Shown here: piece by piece, positions 51,301 through 60,020 of the stretch | Layout: the number at the start of each line of letters is the position of its first letter | How positions within the stretch are numbered: the stretch's first letter is position 1 | Assembly: GCA_914767715.1 (NCBI GenBank) | Contig: OU612073.1 | Location: 21,452,001-21,516,000, forward strand | DNA length: 64,000 bases | Reading direction: 5' to 3' | From: Membranipora membranacea | Taxonomy: Eukaryota > Bryozoa > Gymnolaemata > Cheilostomatida > Membraniporidae | Notes under the pieces: generated by a model | The model's input: the letters and a program-made list of their open reading frames with translations, nothing else | Database searches by the model: none | What the model was told of the DNA's origin: nothing | Program-made: the position numbers and the translations under genes

Positions 51301-51514
51301 ATACATAAACAAAACACCTAAAATTGAAGTCAAACCTGACAGCGAACAGCCTAAAGCAGAGCCAGCATCGGAAAAACCAGCCGCAAATAAACAGGCAACC
51401 AACGGGCTAGTCACAAACAGAGTCGTAACTAAAACTAGTAATTTCAGCCCAAAGCGGACTACTATGAGAAGTGGTGCTCGGGTCAGTGTGAGCTCTAACT
51501 ATAGTAAGAGGTGA
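27345..51514 (+). CDS. Sacsin-like chaperone gene, 30 coding exons, 2083 residues
   Basis: Exons: 27345-27386, 29804-29914, 30663-30932, 31376-31486, 31866-32049, 32360-32554, 32875-33068, 33464-34804, 35049-35195, 40820-40990, 41876-42001, 42403-42540, 42918-43064, 43538-43708, 44031-44197, 44552-44759, 45027-45140, 45619-45762, 46097-46352, 46707-46817, 47108-47322, 47636-47867, 48182-48319, 48567-48728, 49048-49304, 49574-49698, 49979-50126, 50363-50519, 50727-50854, 51173-51514. Every junction keeps phase and all borders are GT-AG. Order: a Ser/Thr/Pro-rich N-terminus (1-141); one sacsin-repeat HSP90-like ATPase (from residue 142); a long middle part; a J segment with HPD (about 1807); HEPN (1876-1970); a basic, disordered C-terminus. 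Vertebrate sacsin is about 4,500 residues with three such repeats, so this is a single-repeat relative. Cytosolic Hsp70-linked chaperone function is known for the family and inferred here. Exons 1-3 have no homology support. Confidence 0.85.
31376..35195 (+). other. Sacsin-repeat (HSP90-like ATPase) exons 4-9
   Basis: Exon 4 carries the GHKL N box ELIKELMQNSDDAQATE (Glu about 166, Asn about 170). Exon 5 continues with GPALCVQNNGVFSEQDI and KTGQFG, and exon 6 with IGFNVVYQLTDCP and ICMFDPHLRYVPGA. Exon 7 has GCTVFRFPLR. These phrases line up one after another with the first repeat of vertebrate sacsin, including the split of ATEI at the exon 4/5 border. Exon 4 uses a weak donor (GTTTGG). Exon 8 is unusually long (1341 nt). 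The glycine-rich lid (TGQFGIGFN) is intact, so ATP binding is plausible. Confidence 0.85.
36953..39174 (-). CDS. IL-17-like secreted cystine-rich cytokine precursor, four exons, nested in a sacsin-like intron
   Basis: Exons 39174-38950, 38373-38205, 37891-37683 and 37435-36953 join with phases 0, 1, 0 and GT-AG borders into 361 residues. The N-terminus (MWRRAKISIFIYHLLTIMGC) is a good signal peptide; a Met 18 codons upstream is also possible. Residues about 35-200 look like a propeptide. A furin-type cluster KSKRRRRR ends near residue 211, then comes a ten-cysteine domain. Its phrases YPHLLNEVYC, IFNIHILKRRE and W-X8-VGCECM parallel the IL-17 fold signature (YP...I.EA.C, ILVLRR, VGCTC). IL-17 ligands are secreted dimeric cytokines acting through IL17R/SEFIR signalling. 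The long propeptide with a polybasic site is unusual for vertebrate IL-17. Alternatives are another cystine-knot growth factor or Spaetzle-like ligand. The gene lies entirely within intron 9 of the sacsin-like gene on the other strand. Confidence 0.65.
39878..39912 (+). ncRNA. U2 snRNA 5'-end-derived fragment (pseudogene or SINE head)
   Basis: ATCGCTTCTCGGCCTATTGG and the following CTAAGATCAA match the first 30 nt of U2 snRNA with one change (CCTTTTGG to CCTATTGG). Similarity stops near GTGT; the branch-point-pairing and Sm regions are absent. Downstream sequence is unrelated, ruling out a functional U2 gene. It could be a U2-headed SINE or a truncated retrocopy. Confidence 0.7.
43119..43233. 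repeat. Intronic foldback related to 24548-24648
   Basis: The left arm CAGTTTGCCTGCACTTGGAG and the right arm CTGGAATACAGGCAAACTG are imperfect inverted repeats enclosing CTGATAAG...CTTATCGG. Confidence 0.5.
48713..48788 (+). repeat. 38-bp tandem duplication covering a splice donor
   Basis: The unit beginning GATATGGTTTACGCCCGTAA occurs at 48713 and again at 48751 without gap. It contains the donor of sacsin-like exon 24, so two identical donors (48729 and 48767) compete. Only the first keeps the frame into exon 25, because 38 is not a multiple of three. Confidence 0.9.
49574..49698 (+). other. J-domain exon of the sacsin-like protein
   Basis: The peptide KVKRMLLLKWHPDKAGD matches helix II and the HPD loop of DnaJ domains, and LALEVFKHLKM resembles helix III. 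HPD is the Hsp70-stimulating triad, so coupling to Hsp70 is expected. This matches the position of the J domain just ahead of HEPN in sacsin. Confidence 0.85.
50363..50854 (+). other. HEPN domain exons 28-29 of the sacsin-like protein
   Basis: Exon 28 reads AQRWLRQAEADMRTAKHIL, then YEWVCHICCEVIRKVM; this is the sacsin HEPN pattern (WLRQA...EWVCF.C). Exon 29 supplies the following helices (CTRFTNKLYDSIS). No obvious RX4-6H ribonuclease motif is present, as in sacsin, where HEPN dimerises and binds nucleotide. Confidence 0.8.
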
Positions 51515-51875
51515 TCAACTAAGGATGAATTTGAAAACTAAATTCTCCAAAATCCAATAGTTATTAGAAATTGTCCATCTCAGCTCAAATGTGGGCAACT
51601 CCGGCCTTAATTCAACTGCCAATGAGAGTCTTTGATAAACAACAAGTGGATATGCCTGTATTTTATGCTTGGACAGTGAAACCCTAATGTTTGCTTGATC
51701 TTGGTAGCAAACAAACGCTGGCTGAAATATACAATATATATAAGTGATAGGTATATGGATATTTTCAGACTGCATCGGTGTCAAGATCATGTTTTTGCTT
51801 TTTACCATATTGCCCTTTCTGATACTTTTGGTTTACTTTGTGCCATTCTTTATTAGTGATTATAGAATTTGATAT

Positions 51876-51881
51876 AATAAA
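51876..51881 (+). terminator. Candidate poly(A) signal of the sacsin-like gene
   Basis: This AATAAA lies 362 nt after the stop codon; I did not check the intervening sequence exhaustively for others. Confidence 0.45.
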
Positions 51882-52264
51882 AGCTTTATTTTCTGAACCG
51901 ATTACTGGCTTTTAATATAGTTGCTGTCACCAAAAGATTGATGTATAATTTTAAATGCTCCCATAGTTACAGCCTACAACCACCTAATGAAATAGAATAT
52001 CTGGTCAATTCCATAAACTACTTATCACTCAGGCAGACATCCACTTAGAGGAGTTCAGTAAAAAAATAAAACAGGAGATTTTTTGATGCAATTTTAGGCT
52101 CAGGAGCAGTTGAGATGCTAAGGATAGTAACATAGTTTCCCAGTCTGCACCCTAGCCAGCTAATAACTGTCACTCATAATGATTTTGGCTAATGTTGAGA
52201 TATTAGCTTTAATTGATTATTATTCTGCTTCCCGTAATAAGTGTTGTTTTTTTTTCTCCTGGAG

Positions 52265-52335
52265 CTCAAGTCATTGAATATGTGAATCATCTCAATACCA
52301 AGTTTCATAACCATGGAATAAGATTTCACAGCTAA
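52265..52335 (+). CDS. Terminal-exon-like ORF, copy 1
   Basis: After a strong polypyrimidine tract and an acceptor (TTTTCTCCTGGAG), a frame reads AQVIEYVNHLNTKF and seven or so further residues to a TAA. The peptide looks protein-like and charged. It could be the last exon of an otherwise unidentified gene; a possible upstream exon (ADIHLEEFSKKIKQE, after TTATCACTCAG at about 52035) lies only in copy 1. Confidence 0.3.
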
Positions 52336-52700
52336 AAATCTCCCCCCCCCCCCTTGTCATCATCCTGTGGAAAAACCACTTCTTCCATTACGTCCTAAGT
52401 TTCATGATCTGCTGCCCTAAACCTGATAGTTATGAGTTTGAACTATACAAAGTTCTTTTTGTCGGCATGATTCATGATACTATTCAAGTCGCGATCGATA
52501 GGGTTTTGTGATTCGTAATAAGTTCATTGTCAAAAACAAAGAATGGAAGCAGCCGCTGCTTTCCACATTTTTTCCAAACTGTTCAAAAAGCTGACGTGTT
52601 TCATGACGTGGCCAATTGCCTGGCAACCTACTTTCAACATCCTGATGATGTGCCAGCATAATACTAGCAGCTGTCCAATATACTGCAAGCAGATTTCAAC

Positions 52701-53154
52701 ATGGGAAACTTATTTGAGAAGAAAGATACAGGTGGTAGTGGCGGGAATTCAGACTGCATTCAACAGGACAGAGTAAATTGGAGGTAACAGCTCCTCTCAT
52801 AGTAACTGTGATTATAGTTTGATCACACCAGCTGCCATTTATGCAAGGCGTTCATGATTGGTACACACACTGCTTGCAATCTTGTTGTACGATCCCTTTT
52901 AAAACAATGTGATAAGAAGTGTCATTTTTAACATCATCATTTTCTGAGCTCTGTCTCCTGTTATGAATTGTCAAAACCTGAAAACATTCTCCCATCTATC
53001 TCCATATTATACTGATTGTAGAAATGAAGTCATAAAGGGACAGATTCCTGAACAGGATCAAGATGACGTAACAACAATGAATGATGCCCGCGATCTAGCA
53101 GCGGACATTGAAAATTACGCTGCCATCGTTGGAATTTCTCCAAATAAACGCTAG
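52701..53154 (+). CDS. Small MGN protein gene, copy 1 (two exons, 71 residues)
   Basis: Exon 1 52701-52783 starts MGNLFEKKDTGGSGG and ends in phase 2 at a GTAACA donor. Exon 2 53022-53154 follows a pyrimidine-rich acceptor, restores the frame and ends VGISPNKR-stop. The product is acidic, with a Gly/Ser-rich N-terminus and a short helical C-terminal half (ARDLAADIENYAAIVGI). Gly2 could be myristoylated in principle but residue 6 is Glu, which the usual motif disfavours. AATAAA at 53455-53460 gives a natural 3' end. The longer frame from 52543 in another phase overlaps exon 1 and stops in the intron side; I consider it the shadow. I do not recognise the family; copy 2 and the diverged copy 3 support that it is coding. 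Confidence 0.55.
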
Positions 53155-53454
53155 AAATGAACACCAACACAGACCAAATATATATCTACCTAAATTAAAA
53201 TTTGCATCGTAAACCAATGATGTTGTCACAACTGTCACAACTGTTTTGTTTGTCACTATCGACGTGTTAGTTTTGTTTCACAGACATGTCTTGTTTTATC
53301 CATCATGTTTGTTCCTCATCTATCTAAGATCAACAACAACAAGAAGAACCAGAGTAAAACTTCCGCATGAGGATAAATATGACACAAGACTTAACATTTT
53401 AAATTTAGATGAAATCAGTATTCATTTTGATATAGTCGTACAAACTTGATTATA

Positions 53455-53460
53455 AATAAA
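53455..53460 (+). terminator. Poly(A) signal of MGN copy 1
   Basis: AATAAA 300 nt after the stop, conserved in position in copy 2. Confidence 0.5.
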
Positions 53461-53660
53461 ATTTTATGTTTAATCTAGCTATCTTTTGTTATATTGTATT
53501 ATAATTTCAACTTAAACACTGGTTTTTCACTTGCAGCATTTTAAGTTAAAATACATAAATGTTCATATAGATAAACACCATCAAATGCTAATTTTTACAT
53601 TATTCTATAAAATGATTATCATTCTGCTTCCCATAATAAGTGTTTTTTTTTCTCCTGGAG

Positions 53661-53731
53661 CTCAAGTCATTGAATATGTGAATCATCTCAATACCAAGTT
53701 TCATAACCATGGAATAAGATTTCACAGCTAA
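53661..53731 (+). CDS. Terminal-exon-like ORF, copy 2
   Basis: Same peptide as copy 1 (AQVIEYVNHLNTKF to stop) after the same acceptor. Identity between copies may simply reflect the recency of the duplication. Confidence 0.28.
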
Positions 53732-54090
53732 AAATTTCCCCCCTTGTCATCATCCTGTGGAAAAACCACTTCTTCCATTACATCCTAAGTTTCATGATCT
53801 GCTGCCCTAAACCTGATAGTTATGAGTTTGAACTATACAAAGTTCTTTTTGTCGGCATGATTCATGATACTATTCAAGTCGCGATCGATAGGGTTTTGTG
53901 ATTCGTAATAAGTTCATTGTCAAAAACAAAGAATGGAAGCAGCCGCTGCTTTCCACATTTTTTCCACACTGTTCAAAAAGCTGACGTGTTTCATGACGTG
54001 GCCAATTGCCTGGCAACCTACTGTCAACATCCTGATGAAGTGCCGGCATAATACTAGCAGCTGTCCAATATACTGCAAGCAGATTTCAAC

Positions 54091-54544
54091 ATGGGAAACT
54101 TATTTGGGAAGAAAGAAACAGGTGGTAGTGGCGGGAATTCAGACTGCATTCAACAGGACAGAGTAAATTGGAGGTAACAGCTCTTCTCATAGTAACTGTG
54201 ATTATAGTTTGATCACACCAGCTGCCATTTATGCAAGGCGTTCATGATTGGTACACACACTGCCTGCAATCTTGTTGTACGATCCCTTTTAAAACAATGT
54301 GATAAGAAGTGTCATTTTTAACATCATCATTTTCTGAGCTCCGTCTCCTGTTATGAATTGTCAAAACCCGAAAACATTCTCCCTTCTATCTCCATATTAT
54401 ACTGATTGTAGAAATGAAGTCATAAAGGGACAGATTCCTGAACAGGATCAAGATGACGCAACAACAATGAATGATGCCCGCGATCTAGCAGCGGACATTG
54501 AAAATTACGCTGCCATCGTTGGAATTTCTCCAAATAAACGCTAG
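54091..54544 (+). CDS. Small MGN protein gene, copy 2 (two exons, 71 residues)
   Basis: Exons 54091-54173 and 54412-54544 have the same splice sites and phase as copy 1. The protein starts MGNLFGKKETGGSGG and ends VGISPNKR. I count three amino-acid differences from copy 1 (Glu6/Gly, Asp9/Glu and a Val/Ala in exon 2), and the frame is intact. Here residue 6 is Gly, closer to a myristoylation motif than in copy 1. Function unknown. Confidence 0.55.
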
Positions 54545-54843
54545 AAATGAACACCAACACAGACCAAATATATATCTACCTAAATTAAAATTTGCATCGT
54601 AAACCAATGATGTTGTCACAACTGTCACAACTGTTTTGTTTGTCACTAACGATGTGTCAGTTTTGTTTCACAGATATGTCTTGTTTTATTTATCATGTTT
54701 GTTCCTCATCTATCTAAGATCGACAACAAGAAGAAGACCAGAGTAAAACTTCCGCATGAGGATAAATATGACACAAGACTTAACATTTTAAATTTAGATG
54801 AAATCAGTATTCATTTTGATATAGTCGTATAAACTTGATTATA

Positions 54844-54849
54844 AATAAA
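54844..54849 (+). terminator. Poly(A) signal of MGN copy 2
   Basis: AATAAA at the position equivalent to that of copy 1. Confidence 0.5.
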
Positions 54850-55085
54850 GTTTTACGTTGATTGATTTGAGATTTTTAATCTAGCTAACTTTTGTTATAT
54901 TGTATTATATTTTCAACTTAAACACTGGTTTTTCACTTGCAGCATTCTAAGTTAAAATACATAAATGTGCATATAGATAAACACCATCAAATGCTTATTT
55001 TTACATCATTCTAAAAAATGCTTTGTCGGCTGTGCCCCTACAATTGGGTAAGCCACGAAGCCTAGCATCCCTGTTATTATCGTAG

Positions 55086-55210
55086 GTCAAACCAAGAAGT
55101 TAGTTCTCCAACTCCTTGGTCAAGCGAGGGAAGTATTTTTCCCAGAAGATGTTGAGATGCTTTGGATGATAAATCAAATTGCACTGACAACGGCAGCACT
55201 ATTGAAGCAA
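55086..55210 (+). CDS. Orphan internal exon candidate
   Basis: Between a good acceptor (CCCTGTTATTATCGTAG) and the donor GTAAAT, one frame is open through 41 codons: QTKKLVLQLLGQAREVFF, then EDVEMLWMINQIAL and TTAALLKQ. The composition is that of an amphipathic helical protein. A possible following exon starts near 55370 (hydrophobic LSLSFALSISAIVYTIHY). No start exon is evident, so this may be a relic of an older gene copy in this duplicated region. Confidence 0.3.
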
Positions 55211-56406
55211 GTAAATTGATTCTGTGAATCACGCCTTTTGCTGCCATCATCTGAGTATTTTAGTATCAATCAAAGAGATCTTATTTAAATCACAAAAATA
55301 ATTGATTTTTACCTACCTCACGACACATTGGCTAACTCATACCAAATTGGTTTCAGCTGCGTCTGGTCTTCAGCTTTCACTTTCCTTTGCTCTGAGTATT
55401 TCGGCTATTGTGTACACCATTCATTATTCTTTGGAATTTTTGCCTTCAAGTGGACACTTCCAGCAATGTTAAGAACAATGATGGGTGGACCTGTTGTTTA
55501 CAGTTGTTAGTATGTATACAATGGACTACGCAGTATTGGATTATTTGAAAGCTTTGCCTATAACAAAAAATTAATATCTAAATATTTCACTGACAATATA
55601 TAAAACACATAATCCAGACCACAAAGAAAGAACTGGAGAAAACCAAGTAATTTTCCCCTCTGATGATTTTCCACATACTGGGAAATCAATAACAAATATT
55701 ATTCCACAGACAGCAGTTTACATTTATTTTGAATGTCAATCGTCATTCATGAGGTTTTTGGAGTTCCTTTTGCATCAAATTAAAATGTCATACATTGAGT
55801 TAAAAGTCCTCCTCAAAAACGATGTGATTTTAATCTGTATACTCATACTAAAGTTGGACTCCCTGATACGACGTACACGTTTCCTTGACCATCCTATGTA
55901 GGACTAGATAACTCCCAGTTTGACAGAGTTTTGACTGGTAAGATTTGAGTCAACCAACTTACAACTGGACAAGAAGAGTTTATTATAAAAAATGAGGGCA
56001 GCAATGATGAGGATTTTCTCATCTATCAGGTTGTAAATTTTCTCAGAATTTGCCGTCGAGTCTGGCCACATTCCACAGTATCATAATATCGCGCAGCCAT
56101 AAATCAGATATTGTTTTTTGTCATAGTTCGGAGCAAATATAAAGGATATGGAAGAGTCCGTCCTGTTCCATGCTCGAGGAAACAAAGGACCTAGCTACAA
56201 AATGTGTATTCCACAGTGCAGTTCACACATGCCCGCATGTCTAGATATAGCGTGACGTGGCAAACTGCCAAGGTATCTGCCGTATCGTAAAAAATGTGTG
56301 CCGTGGCAGATTGTGAAACATATCGCAAGCAGATCTCCTACACACTGGAAAAACACTAGAAATACATCCAACAGGACCACCATCGAATATCAACAGACAT
56401 CCAAAC

Positions 56407-57004
56407 ATGGGTAACCATCATGGTGATAGTGGAAAGACTAATAGTCTACATGAGACAGAAAACTCCAGGTAAACATAATATTATGTCTCTGTTACGTACG
56501 TATTTTTAAAGTGCCATTTAAGATTTTGTATTAATTTTGTAACACACATCTACGTTAGGTTCAAAGTGGTCCTCAATCTGTCATCAGCTAAAACCAGCTG
56601 CACATTTGCTATGATTGCCTTCCTCGCAATTTGCGGAAAAATGTTGATACCAATTGCAACAAACTCAATGATCTGTATTAATATGTCGATCAAACTTTGT
56701 CAAGTGATACCTAAATTGAGGGGCATACCTACCAAATGCATTGAAGACCCCCGTATTGAACTACAGGAAATACTGAATCCTGACTATCTGATAACAGAAG
56801 AATCTGTTATAGAATACAAATATGAGCCAGCTTATGTTTAAACCAGGGTTTACGACAGCTATTGTTTTTTCAACTTTCAGAGAGGAGGGGTTTGGTGGCC
56901 AGAGCATTTGCATCATTAGGAGCCATGACATGAAGTTGCCAGGCGAAGTGGCTGACTCTAAATACCATGGTGCATTGGTTGGCATCGTGGAAAACAAGAA
57001 TTAG
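56407..57004 (+). CDS. Small MGN protein gene, copy 3, diverged (two exons, 61 residues)
   Basis: Exon 1 56407-56468 starts MGNHHGDSGKTNSLHE and ends in phase 2 at a GTAAAC donor. Exon 2 56881-57004 follows the strong acceptor CAACTTTCAG and keeps the frame to a stop after VGIVENKN. It aligns with copies 1-2 at the MGN start, at R-X-E with GQ, and best at the C-terminus (VAD...Y.ALVGIVENKN against AAD...YAAIVGISPNKR). The upstream flank has a TATA-like AATATAAAGG at about 56136 and a segment similar to copies 1-2. AATAAA at 57078-57083 ends it. The large divergence with retained structure argues for a real, selected gene family; its function is unknown. Confidence 0.55.
56559..56841 (+). CDS. 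Alternative second exon with a hydrophobic segment in MGN copy 3
   Basis: Within the copy 3 intron, an acceptor (ACGTTAG) at 56558 opens a frame of 93 codons in the same phase 2. It could replace exon 2 and give a 114-residue protein. It contains a hydrophobic stretch (CTFAMIAFLAICGKMLIPIA) followed by an acidic tail ending YKYEPAYV. Nothing similar exists in the introns of copies 1-2, so this may be chance or a gene-specific exon. Confidence 0.35.
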
Positions 57005-57077
57005 TGTATAACCTGCTGTATTCGATAACCACCATAGTATAATCTATGCTTTGAAAGGCGGTCATTTTTTTTTACAT

Positions 57078-57083
57078 AATAAA
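57078..57083 (+). terminator. Poly(A) signal of MGN copy 3
   Basis: AATAAA 74 nt after the stop codon. Confidence 0.5.
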
Positions 57084-57366
57084 TTATGATATATTCTATA
57101 TTTTATTATCTTTTTTTGCTTAGTTCTTGAGGAGGTACGCTAAATTGATATTTTGACTGATAAACTTTCACCATTCTGCCTCTCCCTAAAGATCACCGTG
57201 CAATCAGTTTTGCTTTCATCGATAATAAAACTTGAGACGTACATCTGAAGCAGCCCTTGTATAACTAAGTAATTCCCAGTGTGCAACTGTTGAGGAACGA
57301 TTCATTACAATGAGGGTAGTATATGAATGTAGAATGTTCTTGCCAATATTTAGACATGCACTGATA

Positions 57367-57865
57367 TAGACAGTTTTCTGAGCTGTGATTTAGGCCTCAA
57401 TTCGGAGTTGTCCTCTCTCCAGTTTGGTACTTTTAACCCACGCCGCATAGGAAAAGCGTGCTGAAAAGAGGGTTACCTTGAAAACCGCTTATAATAGGAT
57501 AAAATTTATTTTTGATTCAGAATCTACAACATTGAAAACTCACATGGACATAGTTTGGGAAATAATTTTAGTATTTGGATAGTCAATTATAGCATTTTCT
57601 GCCTGTTTTGCGGACAATTTGGCAGAATTTTTCACGAGTTTCGTCACTAAAATTAAGATTTATCAACATTCAAGCCTCCAATAATTTATAAGGGTTTTCA
57701 ATGGTGCAGACTCTGAATCAAAAATCATTTTTATCCTAACATAAGCGGTTTACAAGATAACCCTTTTTCAGCAGGTTTTTCCTATGCGGCGTGGGTTAAA
57801 AGTACCAAACTGGAGAGAGGACAACTCCGAATTGAGGCATAAATAAGAGCTCAGAAAACTGTCTA
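57367..57865. repeat. Long-arm foldback element
   Basis: The arms (about 57367-57535 and 57695-57865) are imperfect inverted repeats beginning TAGACAGTTTTCTGAGCT. They share CCTCAATTCGGAGTTGTCC and the internal GTTAAAAGTACCAAACTGG (in complement). The central 150 bp are unpaired. A MITE is the likeliest explanation; the target duplication is not clear. Confidence 0.75.
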
Positions 57866-59150
57866 TTGCCGTATAGTCGTATTTCTGTTGTTGCACCGAT
57901 ACAAAAAGATATACCAGCAGATATAATAAGATATGAAACAAAAATGAATGATTGTTAACCAAGCCAAAATAGACTTTAGTGCAGTCTAATTTCATATTAT
58001 TACGATGGTCACACTACTTTCACTAGGTAACTGAACAAACCCACCGCTAAGTTTCTTATCATTTTTAAACGAACCAAATTGCACGTCATATCTGCTTTGG
58101 TGCTGGCAGACACATGCTGTAATCTTACAGTTACAGCTAAAAATTTTGTCACATGGTAATGAGTCGAGGTTGCAAATTTTAGCCAACAACAGCCTTGAAT
58201 ACAGAATGGTGGTTTTTTTATGAACAAAGAGCCCGATTTGAATTTGTCAAAACTTTGCGGCCTCAACAAGAAATTAGGAAACATAATCCGTGGTCGTACA
58301 GCATTTGCGTTACAAAAGTGACATTAAATGAAACTGATTTCAATTCATATCAACACCTTCAAAATCCTGCAAGATATCAAATAGTTCACTAGTCTGGAGA
58401 AGCAACTATAAAAAAAATACATACATCCAAGCATAACAGAAGGTGGTATAAAACAAATATGAAATATGATTACATCCAAAAATTTCCCACATCATGATTG
58501 TATTGGGATGCGCTGTTATCACTAACTCAGCATAACAAGCAACTGTCCGATGATATTTGATCTAGTGATCTGTTTTATTATCGAGTCGTACCCTGTTAAT
58601 AAAGGTATATGAGTAAAAATATGGTTGATGTGCGAGGAATAACGAGAGAATGAGCACATCAAAAACGAGCGAACATAATGCAGCGTATAAAAATATGTGC
58701 TGTGTTCAAATAGTATTTCTAATTGACATCAAAATGTGAAAGACGTATTCCGCATGTTTTAATTAAACTCACAAAATTGATGCCGGGATAAGATGACCAT
58801 CCGAATCTATGATGCCATGAATATTATAGTATTAAACTATATGCCTGCAATAAAATAAGGTTAGATAAGCTACTGTGGTAATAATTAATTTGTAGATAAA
58901 ATACTACATGACAGAACCGTGAAAATATTATCGCTTTTTATCTATTATTATACAACGCAGTGATGCATTTTGCAAGAGCTTATCCAGAAATAGATAAAAA
59001 AATAATGCACAGATAGAAAATTATGATACCTATACTTGAGTCACATTGAGTAAAGAATAGATGCCGTTGAATAAATGTGGGCTGCAGTAATAGTTGGTTT
59101 CAATTTGACTGCTGCCTAAAATGTTACAGATGGGCCAGACAGAAATATAT
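57866..59150. other. No gene seen
   Basis: AT-rich, with no exon, repeat or RNA gene that I recognise. Confidence 0.4.
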
Positions 59151-59159
59151 ATTGCACCG

Positions 59160-59904
59160 CATCAGGATACGATTACAGTGCATCCATTTATGCTTTACCT
59201 AAAACTGTCATTTCCCGATTACAAACAATACAGAATTGCTGTGCGAAATGCTTGACTGGGGGCAATCGCTACACCTCAGCCACTGAAGCCAGATTTACAC
59301 TCCACTGGCTCCCTATCACATCACGATCAATGTTCAAGCTAGGTGTCATGGCTCATAAAGTTGTGCACCATCCAACAACAATCCCAACATATCTCTCAGG
59401 TCCTTTTTCAACATCTAAGCATATTGGCAACACTCGCAACAACTCATCGAACACACTCGTTTCTACTTTCTCAAGCAAACTCTCAACCGTCGGCGATCGC
59501 TCCCTACTCATCACTCTGCCCAAAGTCTGGAATTCCCTCCAACCTGATCTCCGAGACATCTCTTCAACTTCCCTCTTCAAATCCAAACTAAAAACCTTCT
59601 TATTTAAATCTACTTATAATGTTTAATTTTAGCCTGGCTGGTTGCCTGTTTTTGCCTGGCAGGTGGCCATATTTAACTATGTATAATGTGTACATACATG
59701 TATTTTATTAGAAGTTACTATAATTTTATCTTTCCGTTAACTCATTGTCAGATTTTATGTACACTTTTATTTTATTTTTTATTATTCTACACCGAATATT
59801 TTATCTCGCATTTTATCATGTGCAACGCTTAGAAATCATTGTTTTATTGTATAAACAATTTTATTAAGCGTTTCATAAATAAACTGTATTATTATTATTA
59901 CAGA
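59160..59904 (+). pseudogene. LINE 3' end with RT C-terminal region and ATT tail
   Basis: A plus-strand frame from about 59164 to 59626 carries YALPKTVISRLQTIQNCCAK, FTLHWLPITSRSMFKLGVMA and VGDRSLLITLPKVWNSLQPD, then LFKSKLKTFLF. These are the standard C-terminal motifs of CR1/L2/Rex-type LINE ORF2. About 250 bp of 3' UTR follow and end in a TATTATTATTATTA tail, typical of L2-like elements. It is a 5'-truncated copy and cannot be autonomous. Confidence 0.85.
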
Positions 59905-59910
59905 CACCTG

Positions 59911-60020
59911 GTTGATAGTGTTTGATAGTGTTTGATAGTGTTTGATAGTGTTTGATAGTGCTTGATAGTGTTTGATAGTGTTTGATAGTGTTTGATAGTG
60001 TTTGATAGTGTTTGATAGTG
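59911..60020. repeat. 10-bp minisatellite, 11 units
   Basis: The unit TTTGATAGTG is repeated 11 times, with variants GTTGATAGTG (first) and CTTGATAGTG (sixth). It begins directly after the LINE tail and CACCTG. Confidence 0.95.

Larger units (their letters stand above)
52218..55000 (+). repeat. Direct tandem duplication, two units of about 1.39 kb
   Basis: Sequence from about 52218 (TTCTGCTTCCCGTAATAAGT) is repeated from about 53625 with roughly 95 percent or better identity by eye, differing by scattered substitutions and in the poly-C tract (about 52340). Each unit contains a terminal-exon-like ORF, one MGN small gene and its poly(A) signal. The near identity extends through introns and flanks, so the duplication is recent. 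Confidence 0.9.

Noticed and set aside
52543-52776. 77-codon plus-strand frame, repeated at 53933-54166
   Set aside because: It overlaps MGN exon 1 in another frame, stops inside the exon and lacks splice logic; its conservation is explained by the recent duplication.
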